A DNA stretch of 25,402 nucleotides from JBEKHI01 sp050012355 (lineage in GTDB: Bacteria; Actinomycetota; Actinomycetes; Streptosporangiales; Streptosporangiaceae): contig JBEKHI010000072.1 of assembly GCA_050012355.1 (NCBI GenBank), forward strand, positions 1-25,402, given 5' to 3'. Shown here one piece after another: positions 7,384-14,809 of the stretch. Below the pieces are notes generated by a model. It made no database searches, was not told the DNA's origin, and was given only the letters and a program-made list of their open reading frames with translations. How positions within the stretch are numbered: position 1 is the stretch's first letter; every line of letters starts with the position of its first letter. Position numbers and translations under genes: made by a program.

Positions 7384-7758
7384 CTACCCGGGAGTAACGG
7401 CCACGAAGATCCTGTCCAGTTCCGCGGCCGGGTCGGTGGTGAGACCGCTGTGGATCGGGCCCGGCTGGACCATCGTGGACCGCGGCGCCGTCAGCCACCG
7501 GATCCGGTCCCCGATCGGCTGCTGCGCGAGCGGTCCCTCCCCGCAGGCCCGCTCGAACGCCCGCAACCCGGCCCGCACCGCCGCCAGGTCCACGTCCGGA
7601 TCGACCACGAGCAGCCGCTGTTCATCGAGCACGATCCGGGTGCACAGGTAGCGGAACGGCTTCGAATAGACGATGACGCCCACGTTGACCGACTCGCCGC
7701 GCTCGACCCTCGGCACCACCCGGATCAGCGCGTACTCGAACACCTCGAGATCGCTCAT
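7384..7758 (-). CDS. DUF3037 family protein
   Basis: A 124-residue protein starting MSDLEVFEYALIRVVPRVERGESVNVGVIVY, the recognisable N-terminal signature of DUF3037. The rest (FRYLCTRIVLDEQRLLVVDPDVDLAAVRAGLRAFERAC...RIRWLTAPRSTMVQPGPIHSGL) also fits. Function is unknown; proteins of this family are usually encoded directly after a HipA-like kinase, exactly as here. I chose ATG 7756-7758 because it overlaps the kinase stop codon as ATGA and because homology begins at this residue; a longer frame upstream is only the shadow of the kinase gene. It may act with the kinase, as partner or substrate, but that is inference. Confidence 0.88.
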   Translation of the reverse strand: MSDLEVFEYALIRVVPRVERGESVNVGVIVYSKPFRYLCTRIVLDEQRLLVVDPDVDLAAVRAGLRAFERACGEGPLAQQPIGDRIRWLTAPRSTMVQPGPIHSGLTTDPAAELDRIFVAVTPG

Positions 7759-8474
7759 CGCCGGATCACCTCCGGGACGATCGGCGCGCGGTCGAGCAAC
7801 TGCGCGACATACGCGTCCGCGCCATGTTCGCCGTACCACTCCTTCGGCACCAGACCCGTTACCTCGGTCAGCAGGTCCTTGGTGACCAGCGGGGCCAGCT
7901 TCTGGTGCGCCGCGTCCAGTTCGGTAGCCCGGTCGAGCAGCACGTGCGTGCGGGCATCGAATGGCTTGCGTACGTCGGCGCCTTGCCAGTTGTGGTGGAA
8001 GTAGAGCGAGGCGCCGTGGTCGATCAGCCAGATGTTCTTGTGCCAGACGAGCAGGTTCGGGTTACGCCAGGTGCGGTCCACGTTCTGCACCAGCGCGTCG
8101 AGCCAGAGCACCTCGCTGGCGAACCCGGAGTCGGCGGTCCAGCCAAGCGGGTCGAACCCGGCCGAGCCGGGCAGGAAGTCCACACCCAGGTTAAGACCCA
8201 AGCTGGCCCGCATCAGATCCTGGATCTCCGGGTCGGGCTCGCTAGGCGGGATCCGCGGGTCAAGCTCGGCTAGCACGATCTCGGGGGTGGGCAGCCCGAG
8301 ACGGCGGGCGAGTTCACCGACGATGATCTCCGCGACCAGGGCGAGCGGTCCCTGTCCCGCGCCGCGGAACTTCATAACGTAGGTCCCGCAGTTATCCGCC
8401 TCCACGAGGGCGGGCAAGCTGCCGCCCTCGCGTAGCGGAGTCACATACCTGGTGACCCGGACATGTTCGAGCAC
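7755..8474 (-). CDS. HipA-like kinase-fold protein
   Basis: A 239-residue compact relative of the HipA Ser/Thr kinase. Visible elements are a candidate ATP-binding lysine (Lys35 in TYVMKFRGAGQGPLAL), a catalytic-loop-like segment LDALVQNVDRTWRNPNLL with Asp133 and Asn140, and a DFG-equivalent LIDHGASL with Asp152. It lacks the long N-terminal subdomain of E. coli HipA, and no HipB-type helix-turn-helix gene adjoins, so it is not a classical HipBA toxin-antitoxin pair. The start is GTG 8472-8474, 10 nt after the MFS stop. The ATGA overlap with the DUF3037 gene shows tight coupling. Its position inside an exporter/oxidoreductase operon is unexplained. Kinase activity is inferred from motifs. 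Confidence 0.85.
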   Translation of the reverse strand: MLEHVRVTRYVTPLREGGSLPALVEADNCGTYVMKFRGAGQGPLALVAEIIVGELARRLGLPTPEIVLAELDPRIPPSEPDPEIQDLMRASLGLNLGVDFLPGSAGFDPLGWTADSGFASEVLWLDALVQNVDRTWRNPNLLVWHKNIWLIDHGASLYFHHNWQGADVRKPFDARTHVLLDRATELDAAHQKLAPLVTKDLLTEVTGLVPKEWYGEHGADAYVAQLLDRAPIVPEVIRR

Positions 8475-8484
8475 GGGCGCCAGG

Positions 8485-10038
8485 CTACCTGGATCCGTGT
8501 TTTGGGTGGTGCTCCGGCCGCTCTGACGGGGTCGGCTGGTTCATCAGGTAGCGCGGAACCCACTCGCTGGGCTGCGATCGGGGCCCCACCGAAACCCGGG
8601 GAATCGGCTGCGTCGGCTGGTCCCGCTGGGGCGGCACGCCGACGGTTTGCCGCGGCCTGTGCGCCAGGGCCGTCGCCGTCAGGCCTAGTACCAGCACGAC
8701 GCACCCGCACCCGGTCAGGACCAGCCACGCGGGGCGGCTGGCGGTGACGAACGCCATGCCGATCGGCCCGCGCAGGTCCGCGTTCACCAGCGCGCCGGTC
8801 ACCGCGACACCGAGTGCCTGGCCTACCTGGCGGCTGGTCGACGCGATACCGGACGCGAGGCCGGACTGGGCGGCCGGCATCGCCGAGATCGCCTCGGCAC
8901 TGATCTGGCCGTCGACCAGAGCGAACCCCACACCGAACGCCGCGCCGGCCAGCACGAGATAGCCGATCCAGGAAGCCGCGGACAGCTGCGACATCGCCGC
9001 CATGCTCAGCGCGAGCGCGAGCCCGCCCACCGTCAGCGGGAGGCGCGGGCCGCCCTTGTCCGCCAGCCACGTGGCGGTCGGCGGGAAGATCGCTATGGCG
9101 GCGGCCGCGGGCAGCATGTCCAGGCCAGCGCGCAGCACAGAAAAGCCCCGCACGTCCTGCAGGTAGATCGTCTCGAGGAAGAGGAACCCGCCCAGGCAGG
9201 CGAACGTGGTGACCGCGATCAGCACCGCGCCGGTAAGCGCCGGGCTGCGGAAGAAACGCGGGTTGATCAGCGGGTCCTTCCTGCGCAGTTCCCACACGAC
9301 GAACACGACGAAGGCCATCCCGGCCACGCCGAACAGGGCGCGGATCTCCGGCGAGCGCCAGCTGGTCCGCGCGCCCTCGATGATCGCGTAGACCAGCGAA
9401 GCGAGGCCAGTCGTCACCAGAAGCTGGCCGATCGGGTCGGGTCTGCGCGGCGTCCTGGCCCGCGTTTCCGGCACGAGCAGGTACGCGAGGACGACGGTGA
9501 CCAGCCCGACCGGGATATTGACCCAGAAGATCGACCGCCAGCCGACCTCAGCCGTCAGTATCCCGCCGAGAACCGGCCCGAGTGCCATGCTCACGCCGAA
9601 CACGCTGACCCAGACACCGATCGCTCGGGCGCGGTTGGCGGGGGTCGTGTAGATGCTGGAGATGATGGACATGGCCACCGGGTTCAGCATCGACCCGCCG
9701 ACCGCCTGCACGATGCGGAACGCGATCAGCCATCTGAGGTCGGGCGCGATCGAGCACAGCGCCGACCCCGCCGTGAATATGGTCAGCCCGATCTGGAAGA
9801 CGCGGCGGCGGCCGAAGCGGTCAGCCGCGGCACCGGCGAACATCAGCAAGCTGGCCAGGACCATCGTGTAGCCATCGACGATCCACTGCAGACCCGATAC
9901 CGAGGCACCAAGTCCTTTGGAGATCGTCGGTAGCGCGATATTCACGATCGTGTTGTCGAGGCCGACGATGAACAGGCTCATGCAGCATATGAGGAGAACA
10001 ATCAGACGGCGCCTGCGGGTGATCCTGGGCAAGTCCAC
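8485..10038 (-). CDS. MFS drug exporter, DHA2 (14-helix) family
   Basis: A proton-driven exporter of the EmrB/QacA type with about 14 hydrophobic helices. Signature parts are LDNTIVNIALPTI (motif D1), GAAADRFGRRRVFQIG (motif A), RIVQAVGGSMLNP (motif B) and GVSMALGPVLGGIL (motif C). A proline-rich hydrophilic tail of about 60 residues ends the protein. The frame is open up to 10146, but that segment contains a likely promoter and palindromes (10079-10113). I therefore place the start at GTG 10036-10038, giving MDLPRITRRRRLIVLL and 517 residues. This start is a judgement, with only a weak AGAG Shine-Dalgarno. It is the first gene of the operon with the HipA-like, DUF3037 and LLM genes. The substrate is unknown. 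Confidence 0.88.
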   Translation of the reverse strand: MDLPRITRRRRLIVLLICCMSLFIVGLDNTIVNIALPTISKGLGASVSGLQWIVDGYTMVLASLLMFAGAAADRFGRRRVFQIGLTIFTAGSALCSIAPDLRWLIAFRIVQAVGGSMLNPVAMSIISSIYTTPANRARAIGVWVSVFGVSMALGPVLGGILTAEVGWRSIFWVNIPVGLVTVVLAYLLVPETRARTPRRPDPIGQLLVTTGLASLVYAIIEGARTSWRSPEIRALFGVAGMAFVVFVVWELRRKDPLINPRFFRSPALTGAVLIAVTTFACLGGFLFLETIYLQDVRGFSVLRAGLDMLPAAAAIAIFPPTATWLADKGGPRLPLTVGGLALALSMAAMSQLSAASWIGYLVLAGAAFGVGFALVDGQISAEAISAMPAAQSGLASGIASTSRQVGQALGVAVTGALVNADLRGPIGMAFVTASRPAWLVLTGCGCVVLVLGLTATALAHRPRQTVGVPPQRDQPTQPIPRVSVGPRSQPSEWVPRYLMNQPTPSERPEHHPKHGSR

Positions 10039-10078
10039 CTCGGCTCTAACAACACGCGCAACATGCGTGACGTTGGTA

Positions 10079-10113
10079 GTTATTCTGTATAACGCGCCAA
10101 GCTTGGCACTCAA
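10079..10113 (-). promoter_or_regulatory. Candidate promoter and nested palindromes upstream of the MFS operon
   Basis: On the minus strand TTGAGT (10108-10113) and TATACA (10086-10091) are spaced 16 bp. The spacer contains the perfect palindrome GCCAAGCTTGGC (10096-10107). The -10 region lies inside the inverted repeat GTTAT-N5-ATAAC (10079-10093). Overlap of palindromes with promoter hexamers is typical of repressor control, perhaps by the neighbouring TetR. The pairing of regulator and site is inference. Confidence 0.4.
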
Positions 10114-10353
10114 TGTGTCCCACACACCACTGCTTGTCAGCGTCATGTTACCGAACCGCGATGCAATCGTTTGCAGGCCGCGATGAAGGACTGAAAGTTT
10201 CAGGCTTTCCGAGGGGCGTGGCGCGTCACGAAATAAGGTGATTTTGCGGCACGATGCGATCCTTAATGTGATTTTCCGCCCCGCACATCTGGACTATTTC
10301 GTCCGTAATGTCCATTATGCTGGTTTTGGCCGTCCCTGACACCCCTCCCGCCA

Positions 10354-10405
10354 CCCCAGTGATGTCCCATCGATGGCGCCATAGGCCCTGCGGTGGGCCA
10401 TCCGT
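10354..10405. repeat. Paired GATGGSCCATC palindrome element, copy 3 (inverted, diverged)
   Basis: CCCAGTGATG-TCC-CATCGATGG is followed by GCGCCATAGGCCCTG and a decayed second palindrome, CGGTGGGCCATCC. Read on the minus strand, it aligns with copy 2 (4025-4074) at 39 of 50 positions with no gaps, including the CTATG linker. It lies just after the TetR stop codon. Confidence 0.65.
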
Positions 10406-10420
10406 GGCATTCAAGACGTG

Positions 10421-11083
10421 CTATTCCGGGGCGGTGAGATAGCTGACGACCATGTCCCCGGCCATCCGCCGGTATTGCTCGCGTCGCGCCGGATCGAGCG
10501 GATCGACGTCGAAGATAGCGCCGAAGGTGTACCGGTTGGAGACGCGGAAGAAGCAGAACGCGCTAATCAGCAAGTGCACGTCAATCGCCTCCGCGTGACG
10601 GAGAAACGCTCCTGAGGCGTAACCACGCTCGAGGATGCTGGCCACCACCGACACGGCGCGGGTGTTGAGCTCGGATAGCGCCGGTGATTTGGCGATGAAC
10701 TCGCCATGGTGGATGTTCTCAGCGGCCACCATCCTGATGAAGTCCGGGTGCGACTCATGGTGGTCGAAGGTGAGCTCAGCGAGCCTGCGGATGGCGGAGA
10801 CCGGGTCCAGGTGCTCGACATCCATCCGCTCCGCGCTCCTGGCGACCGAATAGGCCTGCTCGAGCGCGGCGATGTAGAGCTGTTCCTTGCCGCCGAAGTA
10901 GTAATAGATCATCCGCTTGGTGGTCCGGGTCTTGTCGGCGATCTCGTCGATGCGCGCCCCCGAGTAGCCGCGCCGAGCGAACTCGGCGATCGCGACATCG
11001 AGGATCTCCCCCCGGGTGCGCTCAGGGTCTCGCTGCCGGTCCGAGCCGACGTCCGCCCGGCCCGCGGCGGAAATATCCCCCAT
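10421..11083 (-). CDS. TetR/AcrR-family transcriptional regulator
   Basis: A 220-residue one-component repressor. The DNA-binding domain is near the N-terminus: TRGEILDVAIAEFARRGYSGARIDEIADKTRTTKRMIYYYFGGKEQLY (about residues 24-72). A helical ligand-binding/dimerisation domain follows. I chose ATG 11081-11083 because GAGAGGTGAGGG lies just upstream; an in-frame ATG 33 nt earlier lacks this. The gene diverges from the sugar-isomerase/ABC operon, and an inverted repeat in the shared space (11175-11186) is a candidate operator. On its other side the MFS operon follows in the same direction, so either set could be its target. Confidence 0.88.
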   Translation of the reverse strand: MGDISAAGRADVGSDRQRDPERTRGEILDVAIAEFARRGYSGARIDEIADKTRTTKRMIYYYFGGKEQLYIAALEQAYSVARSAERMDVEHLDPVSAIRRLAELTFDHHESHPDFIRMVAAENIHHGEFIAKSPALSELNTRAVSVVASILERGYASGAFLRHAEAIDVHLLISAFCFFRVSNRYTFGAIFDVDPLDPARREQYRRMAGDMVVSYLTAPE

Positions 11084-11174
11084 CACCCTCACCTCTCGTC
11101 GTGACCATATCGCCACGCTTCATCCGGTAACAGCATCTTTACAACGACGGCCCTGGTCCGGTAGACACATTATG

Positions 11175-11186
11175 AACTATCTAGTT
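11175..11186. promoter_or_regulatory. Inverted repeat AACTA-TC-TAGTT, candidate TetR operator
   Basis: A perfect 5-bp inverted repeat with a 2-bp centre lies in an A/T-rich stretch (11168-11201) between the divergent tetR and isomerase genes, 27 bp before the TTG start. Length and position suit a TetR-family site controlling the carbohydrate operon and possibly tetR itself. Confidence 0.4.
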
Positions 11187-11212
11187 AGTACAGACATATT
11201 CAGGGAGGCCAG

Positions 11213-12091
11213 TTGCCCGGATTGGAGCACCTGACCCTGCTCAGGGTGTCACCCTGCGATCTGGTGTCGGTCGCCGCTGAAGCCGGTTTCACCGCGGTTG
11301 GACTGCGGATCAGCCCGGTCACCGATGGTGAGCAGCCCTGGCCGGTGCGGCCAGGCTCCGCCCTGCTGGCCGAGACGGTGCGCCGCTGCGCCGATACCGG
11401 GGTAACCGTGCTCGGCGTCGAAGGGATCAGGCTCAGCCACCGGCCCGCGGATTACCTGCCAGTCCTCGAGTCCGCGGCCGAGCTTGGCGCCCGGTACGTC
11501 AACGCCATCTGCGAGGATCCCGACCAGGCCCGGCTGTCCGACACGTTCGCCGGGCTGGTCGAGGCGGCGGCGCCTTATCGTGTCCGCCCGCTGATCGAGT
11601 TCATGGCTTACCGGAGCGTCGCCACCCTGAAGGACGCGGTAACCATCGCGGCCAGCTCCGGTGGCGGCGGGATTCTCGTTGACGCCTTGCACGTCCAGCG
11701 GTGCGGCGTCGCCCTGGCCGACCTGCACGCGGTCGATCGGGGCCTGCTCAGTTACCTCCAGCTCTGCGACGCGCCGCTGGCGGCGCCCGCCGATCAGATA
11801 CGCGAGGCCCGCGGTGACCGGCTGCTGCCCGGCGACGGTGAACTTCCGCTGCGCGACCTGCTCGCCGCGCTGCCCGCGGACATCCCGGTCACCGTGGAAG
11901 CACCGTCGCCGGCCGGCGGGGAGACGCCCAGCGAATTCGCGGCCCGAGCCCGGCTCGCACTCGGATCAGTTCTTTCTCACCCGCAAAGGAGCGACCATAA
12001 TGCCCGGACGGCTCGCGGTCCGCGATCTGACCAAGCATTACGGCGGGGTCCAAGCGCTGCGCGGCGTCACGTTGCACGTGGACGCCGGTGA
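11213..12091 (+). CDS. Sugar phosphate isomerase/epimerase-type TIM barrel
   Basis: A 292-residue AP-endonuclease-2/xylose-isomerase-like barrel, the fold of IolE, IolI and hydroxypyruvate isomerase. Probable divalent-metal ligands lie in PLIEFMAYRS (Glu), ILVDALHVQRCG (Asp, His), YLQLCDAP and VTVEAPS (Glu). The substrate is not evident. The start is TTG 11213 with GGGAGG 4 nt upstream; TTG 11222 is the alternative. It leads a five-gene operon with the ABC transporter and dehydrogenase, so it probably acts on the imported sugar or cyclitol. The last 30 or so residues (after SHPQRSDHN) lie inside the ATPase gene: a 91-bp overlap in another frame, giving an Arg-rich tail that looks like a lost-stop extension. 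Confidence 0.8.
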   Translation: MPGLEHLTLLRVSPCDLVSVAAEAGFTAVGLRISPVTDGEQPWPVRPGSALLAETVRRCADTGVTVLGVEGIRLSHRPADYLPVLESAAELGARYVNAICEDPDQARLSDTFAGLVEAAAPYRVRPLIEFMAYRSVATLKDAVTIAASSGGGGILVDALHVQRCGVALADLHAVDRGLLSYLQLCDAPLAAPADQIREARGDRLLPGDGELPLRDLLAALPADIPVTVEAPSPAGGETPSEFAARARLALGSVLSHPQRSDHNARTARGPRSDQALRRGPSAARRHVARGRR

Positions 12092-12761
12092 GGTGCTCGG
12101 CATAGTCGGCGACAACGGCGCCGGCAAGTCCACTCTGCTGAAGATCCTGTCCGGAGCGAACTTCCCGTCATCCGGCCAGGTACTGCTTGACGACAAGCCG
12201 GTGCGCTTCGCCAACCCGGCGGCCGCGCATGAAGCCGGGGTCGCGACCGTCTACCAGGACCTAGCGCTCGCGGGCCAGCGTGACGTGGTGGCCAACTTCT
12301 TCCTCGGCCGGGAGAAGCTGTCCGGCAACTGGCTGGCCCGCCGGGTCGGCTGGCTGGACAGCAAGGCCATGGCCGCCCACACGCTGAGCGAACTCGCCCG
12401 GCTGCACACCCGGATCCCGGATGTGCATCTCGCGTCCCGGGACCTGTCCGGCGGGCAGCGGCAAGCACTGGCCATCGCCCGCGCGGCCGCCTGGAGCAGC
12501 AAGGTCCTGCTGCTCGATGAGCCGACGAGCGCTCTCGGCGTCGAGCAGCAACAGCAGGTCCTCGAGCTGATCCGCCGGGTCTCCAGCGAGGGCATCGCGG
12601 TCATCCTGATCTCCCATCAGATGCAGGACGTCCTCGCGGTGTGCGACCGGGTTGTCGTGCTCCGCCTCGGACTAGCCGCCGCCACCCTGACGGGCGCCGA
12701 TCTGACCAGCGAGAACCTGATCGGTTTCATCACCGGTGCGATGACGGGGAAGCGCCAATGA
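12001..12761 (+). CDS. Sugar ABC transporter ATP-binding protein (single ABC domain)
   Basis: A 253-residue ATPase with Walker A GDNGAGKST, Q-loop YQDLALA, signature LSGGQRQALAIARA, Walker B VLLLDEPTSALG and H-loop LISHQMQD. The single nucleotide-binding domain and sequence style match FrcA-type ATPases of the ribose/fructose CUT2 transporters, rather than the tandem RbsA/XylG type. The start ATG 12001 has AAAGGAG upstream (11984-11990). A longer in-frame extension to 11661 is only a shadow of the isomerase gene. Its stop overlaps the permease start as ATGA. It energises the import formed with the next two genes. Confidence 0.93.
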
Positions 12762-13774
12762 CGAGCCGGACTGACACCGATCCGGCGCGCTACTCACTGT
12801 GGCTACGCGGACAGGCGGCGATCCGCGACCTGTGGATCGGCGGCGTGCTGCTGGTGCTGATCATCGCGTTCAGCATCGACTCACCTTATTTCCTGACCCG
12901 CGCCAACTGGCTGAACACCTCAAGCACCGCGACCGAGGTGCTGTTGCTGGCGGTCGGCGAGACGTTCGTGATCTGCGCCGGCGGGATCGACCTATCGGTC
13001 GGCGCGGTGCTCGGTTTCTCCGGCACGGCGGGCGCCTGGGTGATGGCACACGGATTCGCGGCCACCAACGGCGCCGCCGTCGGCGCGGTCACCGCCGGGT
13101 TCATCGCCGCGATAGCGGTCGGTGCCGGGTTCGGCCTGCTCAACGGATTCCTCGTCGCCTGGGCGGGCGTCCCGCCCTTCGTCGTGACCCTCGGCACCCT
13201 CGGCATGGCGACCGGATTCGGCTACCTGCTCAACAACGGCCAGGAGATCTCGGCGATACCGGGATCGGTCACCACGTTTGGCAACACCAACCTCGGCGGG
13301 TGGATACCAGTACCCGTCCTCATCACGGCCGTCATCACGATCTGGTGCGGCCTGCTGCTAGCCAAGACCCGGTTCGGCGCGTACGCGCTGAGCATCGGCG
13401 ACAGCCGGGAGGCCGTCGTCCGGGCCGGCATCAACGATCGCCGCTACCTGCTGAAGATCTATCTGCTCTCCGGGGCGCTCGCCGGCGTGGCCTCCGTCCT
13501 GGTCATGGCCCGCCTTGGCGCGGGCTCACCCGTCTCCGGTGCCACCGACAACCTCAACGCCATCGCCGCCGTGGTCATCGGCGGGGCGAGCCTGTTCGGC
13601 GGCCGGGGAACCATCATCGGCTCGGTGATCGGGACCGCGATCATCGCGGTCTTGCTCACCGGGCTCGTACTCGTCAACGTCCCGTCGTTCTGGCAGGAGG
13701 TCGCGGTCGGTGCGGTGCTCATCGCCGCCGTCTACATCGACCAGGGCCGGAACCGGCGGAGCAGCACCCGGTAA
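12758..13774 (+). CDS. Sugar ABC transporter permease, RbsC/FrcB type
   Basis: A 338-residue membrane permease with 8-10 hydrophobic helices. The family segments ICAGGIDLSVGAVLGFSGTAGAW, LNGFLVAWAGVPPFVVTLGTLGMATG and LNAIAAVVIGGASLFGGRGTIIGS are hallmarks of the branched-chain/ribose CUT2 permease family. It would form a homodimeric channel with the adjacent ATPase. The start ATG 12758 overlaps the ATPase stop by 4 nt, indicating coupling; the frame is open further upstream only as a shadow. It is followed 23 nt later by the binding-protein start. Confidence 0.93.
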   Translation: MTSRTDTDPARYSLWLRGQAAIRDLWIGGVLLVLIIAFSIDSPYFLTRANWLNTSSTATEVLLLAVGETFVICAGGIDLSVGAVLGFSGTAGAWVMAHGFAATNGAAVGAVTAGFIAAIAVGAGFGLLNGFLVAWAGVPPFVVTLGTLGMATGFGYLLNNGQEISAIPGSVTTFGNTNLGGWIPVPVLITAVITIWCGLLLAKTRFGAYALSIGDSREAVVRAGINDRRYLLKIYLLSGALAGVASVLVMARLGAGSPVSGATDNLNAIAAVVIGGASLFGGRGTIIGSVIGTAIIAVLLTGLVLVNVPSFWQEVAVGAVLIAAVYIDQGRNRRSSTR

Positions 13775-13797
13775 ACGCGAGTTCAAAGGAGAACCAC

Positions 13798-14796
13798 ATG
13801 AGAAGAACGAGACGGTGGGCGACGCTGCTGCCGGTGGCCGCTGGAGCCACCATCGCGATAGCGGCCTGCTCATCATCACCATCGACAGCGAGTTCCGGAA
13901 GCAGCTCGCCGGCCAAGCACTACACGATCGCTTACGTTCCCGGGGCGACCGGGGTGGCGTTCTACGACACGTTGCTGTCCGGGATGAAGACCAAGGCGGC
14001 GTCGCTCGGCATGAGCGTCACCTACCAGGGCTCGCCGAACTTCGACCCGAGCGATCAGACGCCCGTCGTGGAGGCGGTCTGCACCTCCCGCCCCAACGTG
14101 CTCGTCGTCTCCCCCACCGACCCAGTCGCGATGGCACCGGCCATCGCCACCTGTCTCAATGAGGGCATTCCGGTCATCACCGTGGACACCGGGCTGTCGA
14201 ACACCTCCAAGCTCACCAGCGAGATCACGACCAACAACGACTCGGGCGGCAAGGCGGCCGCGGATTATGTCGGGAAAGCGCTCGGCGGCAAGGGCCAGGT
14301 CGCGCTGCTGAGCCTGTCGCCAACCGCGACCACTCAGGTGGAACGGATCCAGTCCTTCGAGCAGGAGATCAAGGCGACGTATCCGGGCATCACCGTGCTG
14401 CCCGTCCAGTACACCGCGCAGGCCACCAGCGACAGCGAGACCGTGGCGCGTTCCATCCTCGCGGCGCACCCGGGCGTCAAGGCCTTCTTCGGCAGCGCCG
14501 AGCCCAACGCCGAGGGAGTCGCGGCCGCGGTCAAGGCGCTCAACCTGACCGGCAAGGTGCTCAACGTGGGCTTCGACGCCAGCCCCACCGAGGTCGGGCT
14601 GCTCAAGTCGGGCGGGATCAACGCGACCGTGGCGCAGCTAGCGGCGCAGGAGGGAGCGGACGCGGCGCAGTTCGCCTACGACAAGATCACCGGCGACACG
14701 GGCGCCATCTCCGCCTCGGTCCAGCTCCCCGACGTGCTGATTACCAGCGCGGATGCCAGCCAGAGCTCGTACACGAAGTACTTCTACATCCCCTGA
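13798..14796 (+). CDS. Sugar ABC transporter substrate-binding lipoprotein
   Basis: A 332-residue binding protein of the ribose/galactose-type (Peripla_BP_4) family. A lipoprotein signal (MRRTRRWATLLPVAAGATIAIAAC) has lipobox IAAC with the lipidated Cys at about residue 24, followed by a Ser-rich linker. The two-lobed domain begins HYTIAYVPGATGVAFYDTLLSGMKTKAASLG. It contains PNVLVVSPTD, IPVITVDTGL, TTNNDSGGKAAADYVGKALGGKG and VLNVGFDASP, all typical of pentose/hexose binders. The start ATG 13798 has AAAGGAG 6 nt upstream. It captures the sugar for the ATPase/permease pair; the ligand cannot be deduced from sequence alone. Confidence 0.92.
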   Translation: MRRTRRWATLLPVAAGATIAIAACSSSPSTASSGSSSPAKHYTIAYVPGATGVAFYDTLLSGMKTKAASLGMSVTYQGSPNFDPSDQTPVVEAVCTSRPNVLVVSPTDPVAMAPAIATCLNEGIPVITVDTGLSNTSKLTSEITTNNDSGGKAAADYVGKALGGKGQVALLSLSPTATTQVERIQSFEQEIKATYPGITVLPVQYTAQATSDSETVARSILAAHPGVKAFFGSAEPNAEGVAAAVKALNLTGKVLNVGFDASPTEVGLLKSGGINATVAQLAAQEGADAAQFAYDKITGDTGAISASVQLPDVLITSADASQSSYTKYFYIP

Positions 14797-14809
14797 TCGG
14801 CGGAGCTCA

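Larger units (their letters stand above)
10039..10420. other. 382-bp regulatory-looking intergenic region
   Basis: This gap between the MFS start and the upstream TetR stop is noticeably more A/T-rich than the genes. It holds the candidate promoter at 10079-10113 and the perfect palindrome CTGAAA-G-TTTCAG (10191-10203). It also has two near-identical direct repeats GTGATTTTGCGGC (10238-10250) and GTGATTTTCCGCC (10268-10280), exactly 30 bp apart. There is an inverted repeat TAATG-TC-CATTA (10306-10317), and copy 3 of the paired-palindrome element (10354-10405). A 29-codon minus-strand frame (10315 to 10226) lacks a Shine-Dalgarno and is not called as a gene. Confidence 0.5.

Noticed and set aside
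7384..8474. A classical HipBA toxin-antitoxin operon.
   Set aside because: No HipB-type helix-turn-helix gene is present and the kinase lacks the full HipA N-terminal subdomain; only a HipA-like kinase with DUF3037 is supported.
10039..10146. An N-terminal extension of 36 residues on the first MFS exporter.
   Set aside because: It would cover a likely promoter and two palindromes, contains a TTA codon, and is not hydrophobic or family-like.
10226..10315. A 29-codon minus-strand ORF (MDITDEIVQMCG...) between tetR and the MFS gene.
   Set aside because: There is no Shine-Dalgarno, its codon use is unlike its neighbours, and it overlaps direct repeats and palindromes; a regulatory region explains it better.
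11661..12000. A long in-frame extension upstream of the ABC ATPase.
   Set aside because: It is an Arg-rich shadow frame of the isomerase gene; the proper Shine-Dalgarno and the MPGRLAVRDLTKHYGG start are at 12001.
12799..13797. A long Arg/His-rich reading frame running through the permease gene into the binding protein.
   Set aside because: It is an out-of-frame shadow of the permease; the binding protein has its own Shine-Dalgarno and lipoprotein signal at 13798.
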